From: Planctomycetota bacterium
Lineage (GTDB): Bacteria; Planctomycetota; Phycisphaerae; Phycisphaerales; SM1A02
Length of the DNA stretch: 45,502 bases
Reading direction: 5' to 3'
Assembly (NCBI GenBank): GCA_022562915.1
Contig: JADFOJ010000021.1
Location: 1 to 45,502 of the forward strand
This document shows, one piece after another, positions 44,886 through 45,502 of this stretch. The notes beneath the pieces are model-generated. The model saw only the letters and a program-made list of their open reading frames with translations. It had not been told where the DNA came from and searched no databases. Positions within the stretch are counted from its first letter, which is position 1. The number at the start of each line of letters is the position of its first letter. Position numbers and translations under genes: made by a program.

Positions 44886-45502
44886 GTGGAGACTGCGGCG
44901 ATTCGCCTGGAGCGACTGACCAAGGACTACGGGTCCGTCCGCGCGCTGACGGATGTGGACCTGACCGTGGAGCGCGGTCAACTCTTCGGTTTCCTCGGCC
45001 CCAACGGCGCTGGCAAGACCACCACCATTCGCGTCCTGCTCGACTTGATCCGGCCCACGGCCGGACGCGCCGAGGTGCTGGGCTTCGATGCGCAGCGCGA
45101 TACGATCGAGGTGCGCCGGCGCATTGGCTACCTGCCGGGCGACCCGCGCATGTACGAGGGCATGAGCGCGCTCGACTACTTCGGGCTCGTGGCCTCGCTG
45201 CGCGACGGACGGGTCGACATGGCGTACCGTGACCGGCTGGTCGAGGCGCTTCAACTCGACCCCACGCGCCGCATCGGGGTGCTCTCTCGAGGCAACCGCC
45301 AGAAGGTGGGCATCGTACAGGCGCGGATGTCGCGGCCGGGGCTGCTGGTCCTCGACGGGCCAACGAGCGGGCTGGACCCGCTGATGCAAGAGGTCGTCGA
45401 AGGGCTGCTACGCGAGGTGGTGGCGGACGGACGGACCGTCTTCTTCTCCTCGCATGACCTCGCGGAGGTGGAGCAGGTCTGCCACCGCGTGGCGATGCTG
45501 CG
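44886..45502 (+). CDS. ABC transporter ATP-binding protein (partial, runs off window)
   Basis: The reading frame from GTG 44886 continues to the end of the window, giving about 205 residues of an ABC-2-type exporter ATPase. The Walker A is GPNGAGKTTT, the Q-loop region is RIGYLPGDPRMYEGMSAL, and the signature is LSRGNRQKVGIVQA. The Walker B reads LLVLDGPTSGLDPLMQ, and the switch His is in FFSSHDLAEVEQV. The catalytic Glu after the Walker B Asp is Gly here (GGG instead of GAG), which would impair hydrolysis unless it is a sequence error. A GGAGGG lies about 14 nt before the GTG. The gene is cut by the window edge. Confidence 0.88.
   Translation, partial: METAAIRLERLTKDYGSVRALTDVDLTVERGQLFGFLGPNGAGKTTTIRVLLDLIRPTAGRAEVLGFDAQRDTIEVRRRIGYLPGDPRMYEGMSALDYFGLVASLRDGRVDMAYRDRLVEALQLDPTRRIGVLSRGNRQKVGIVQARMSRPGLLVLDGPTSGLDPLMQEVVEGLLREVVADGRTVFFSSHDLAEVEQVCHRVAML

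Noticed and set aside
44834-44920. 27-codon ATG ORF ahead of the ABC ATPase
   Set aside because: Out of frame with the ATPase and without a ribosome-binding site. The GTG at 44886 gives the conserved N-terminus.

Overview
The window is GC-rich, densely packed DNA, most likely from a member of the Planctomycetota and probably the class Phycisphaerae. The lineage call is an inference from several planctomycete hallmarks. These are a secreted Cys-rich/P-domain protein ending in a dockerin-like pair that closes with GPCP, a membrane protein with a C-terminal CGYDL...CPECG zinc ribbon, a fragment of a planctomycete-type (PSD-like) dehydrogenase, a CRTAC1/pentaheme cytochrome pair, a PEP-CTERM-like protein, and an unusual short L34. 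No phage, CRISPR array or intact insertion sequence was seen.

Layout. 1-5128 (+): tRNA-Gln, then a tightly coupled run of glmU-N, prs, rplY, pth, rpsF, ssb and rplI (nucleotide-sugar and PRPP supply, translation, replication), without the usual rpsR. 5129-5960: a degraded accessory patch with a half copy of a dispersed palindromic repeat, a 25-bp perfect hairpin and a broken nucleotidyltransferase cassette. 5967-11468 (-): an operon of a GH10-like protein lacking both catalytic glutamates, a ComEA-like HhH protein, mfd and an orphan C-terminal domain of B12-dependent ribonucleotide reductase. 11698-12663 (+): purC. 12676-18659 (-): pentaheme cytochrome c/TPR, CRTAC1-type protein, Rieske ferredoxin and folD. 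18692-20459 (+): coaX and a shortened MnmE-like GTPase. 20463-21242 (-): fabI. 21357-23945: a DUF6941-like protein, a small ORF, a 20-bp tandem repeat, tRNA-Arg, a PEP-CTERM-like protein and a DUF4258/DUF2283 toxin-antitoxin-like pair.

23967-28392 (-): a secreted P-domain/dockerin-like protein, then a mercury-type metal locus. That locus holds a MerR with all three Hg ligands, a fusion of a DF-family thiol domain with MerT and an HMA domain, a secreted HMA protein and an outer-membrane barrel. It contains no mercuric reductase, and it is the best candidate for an unusual system here. 28394-37601: a lipoprotein joining DUF3179 to an SGNH hydrolase, a DUF1573 lipoprotein, a zinc-ribbon membrane protein, a histone H1-like protein, a sodium:solute symporter, a nitrilase-family amidase coupled to a membrane-anchored protein with about 13 repeats of about 22 residues, and a tail-anchored protein. 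37590-42858: rnc, rpmH, aroK, a PilZ protein, a Fur-family regulator, ilvC, uppP and a CYTH protein. 42903-45502: a truncated exonuclease abutting a fragment of a planctomycete dehydrogenase (a breakpoint or misassembly), mobA with an apparent CTG start, and the start of an ABC transporter ATPase that runs off the window.

Operons here are often joined by 4-nt ATGA overlaps or short overlaps. Several solitary genes instead have a TAnnnT box 6-11 nt before the start codon and no Shine-Dalgarno sequence, which suggests leaderless or nearly leaderless transcripts.
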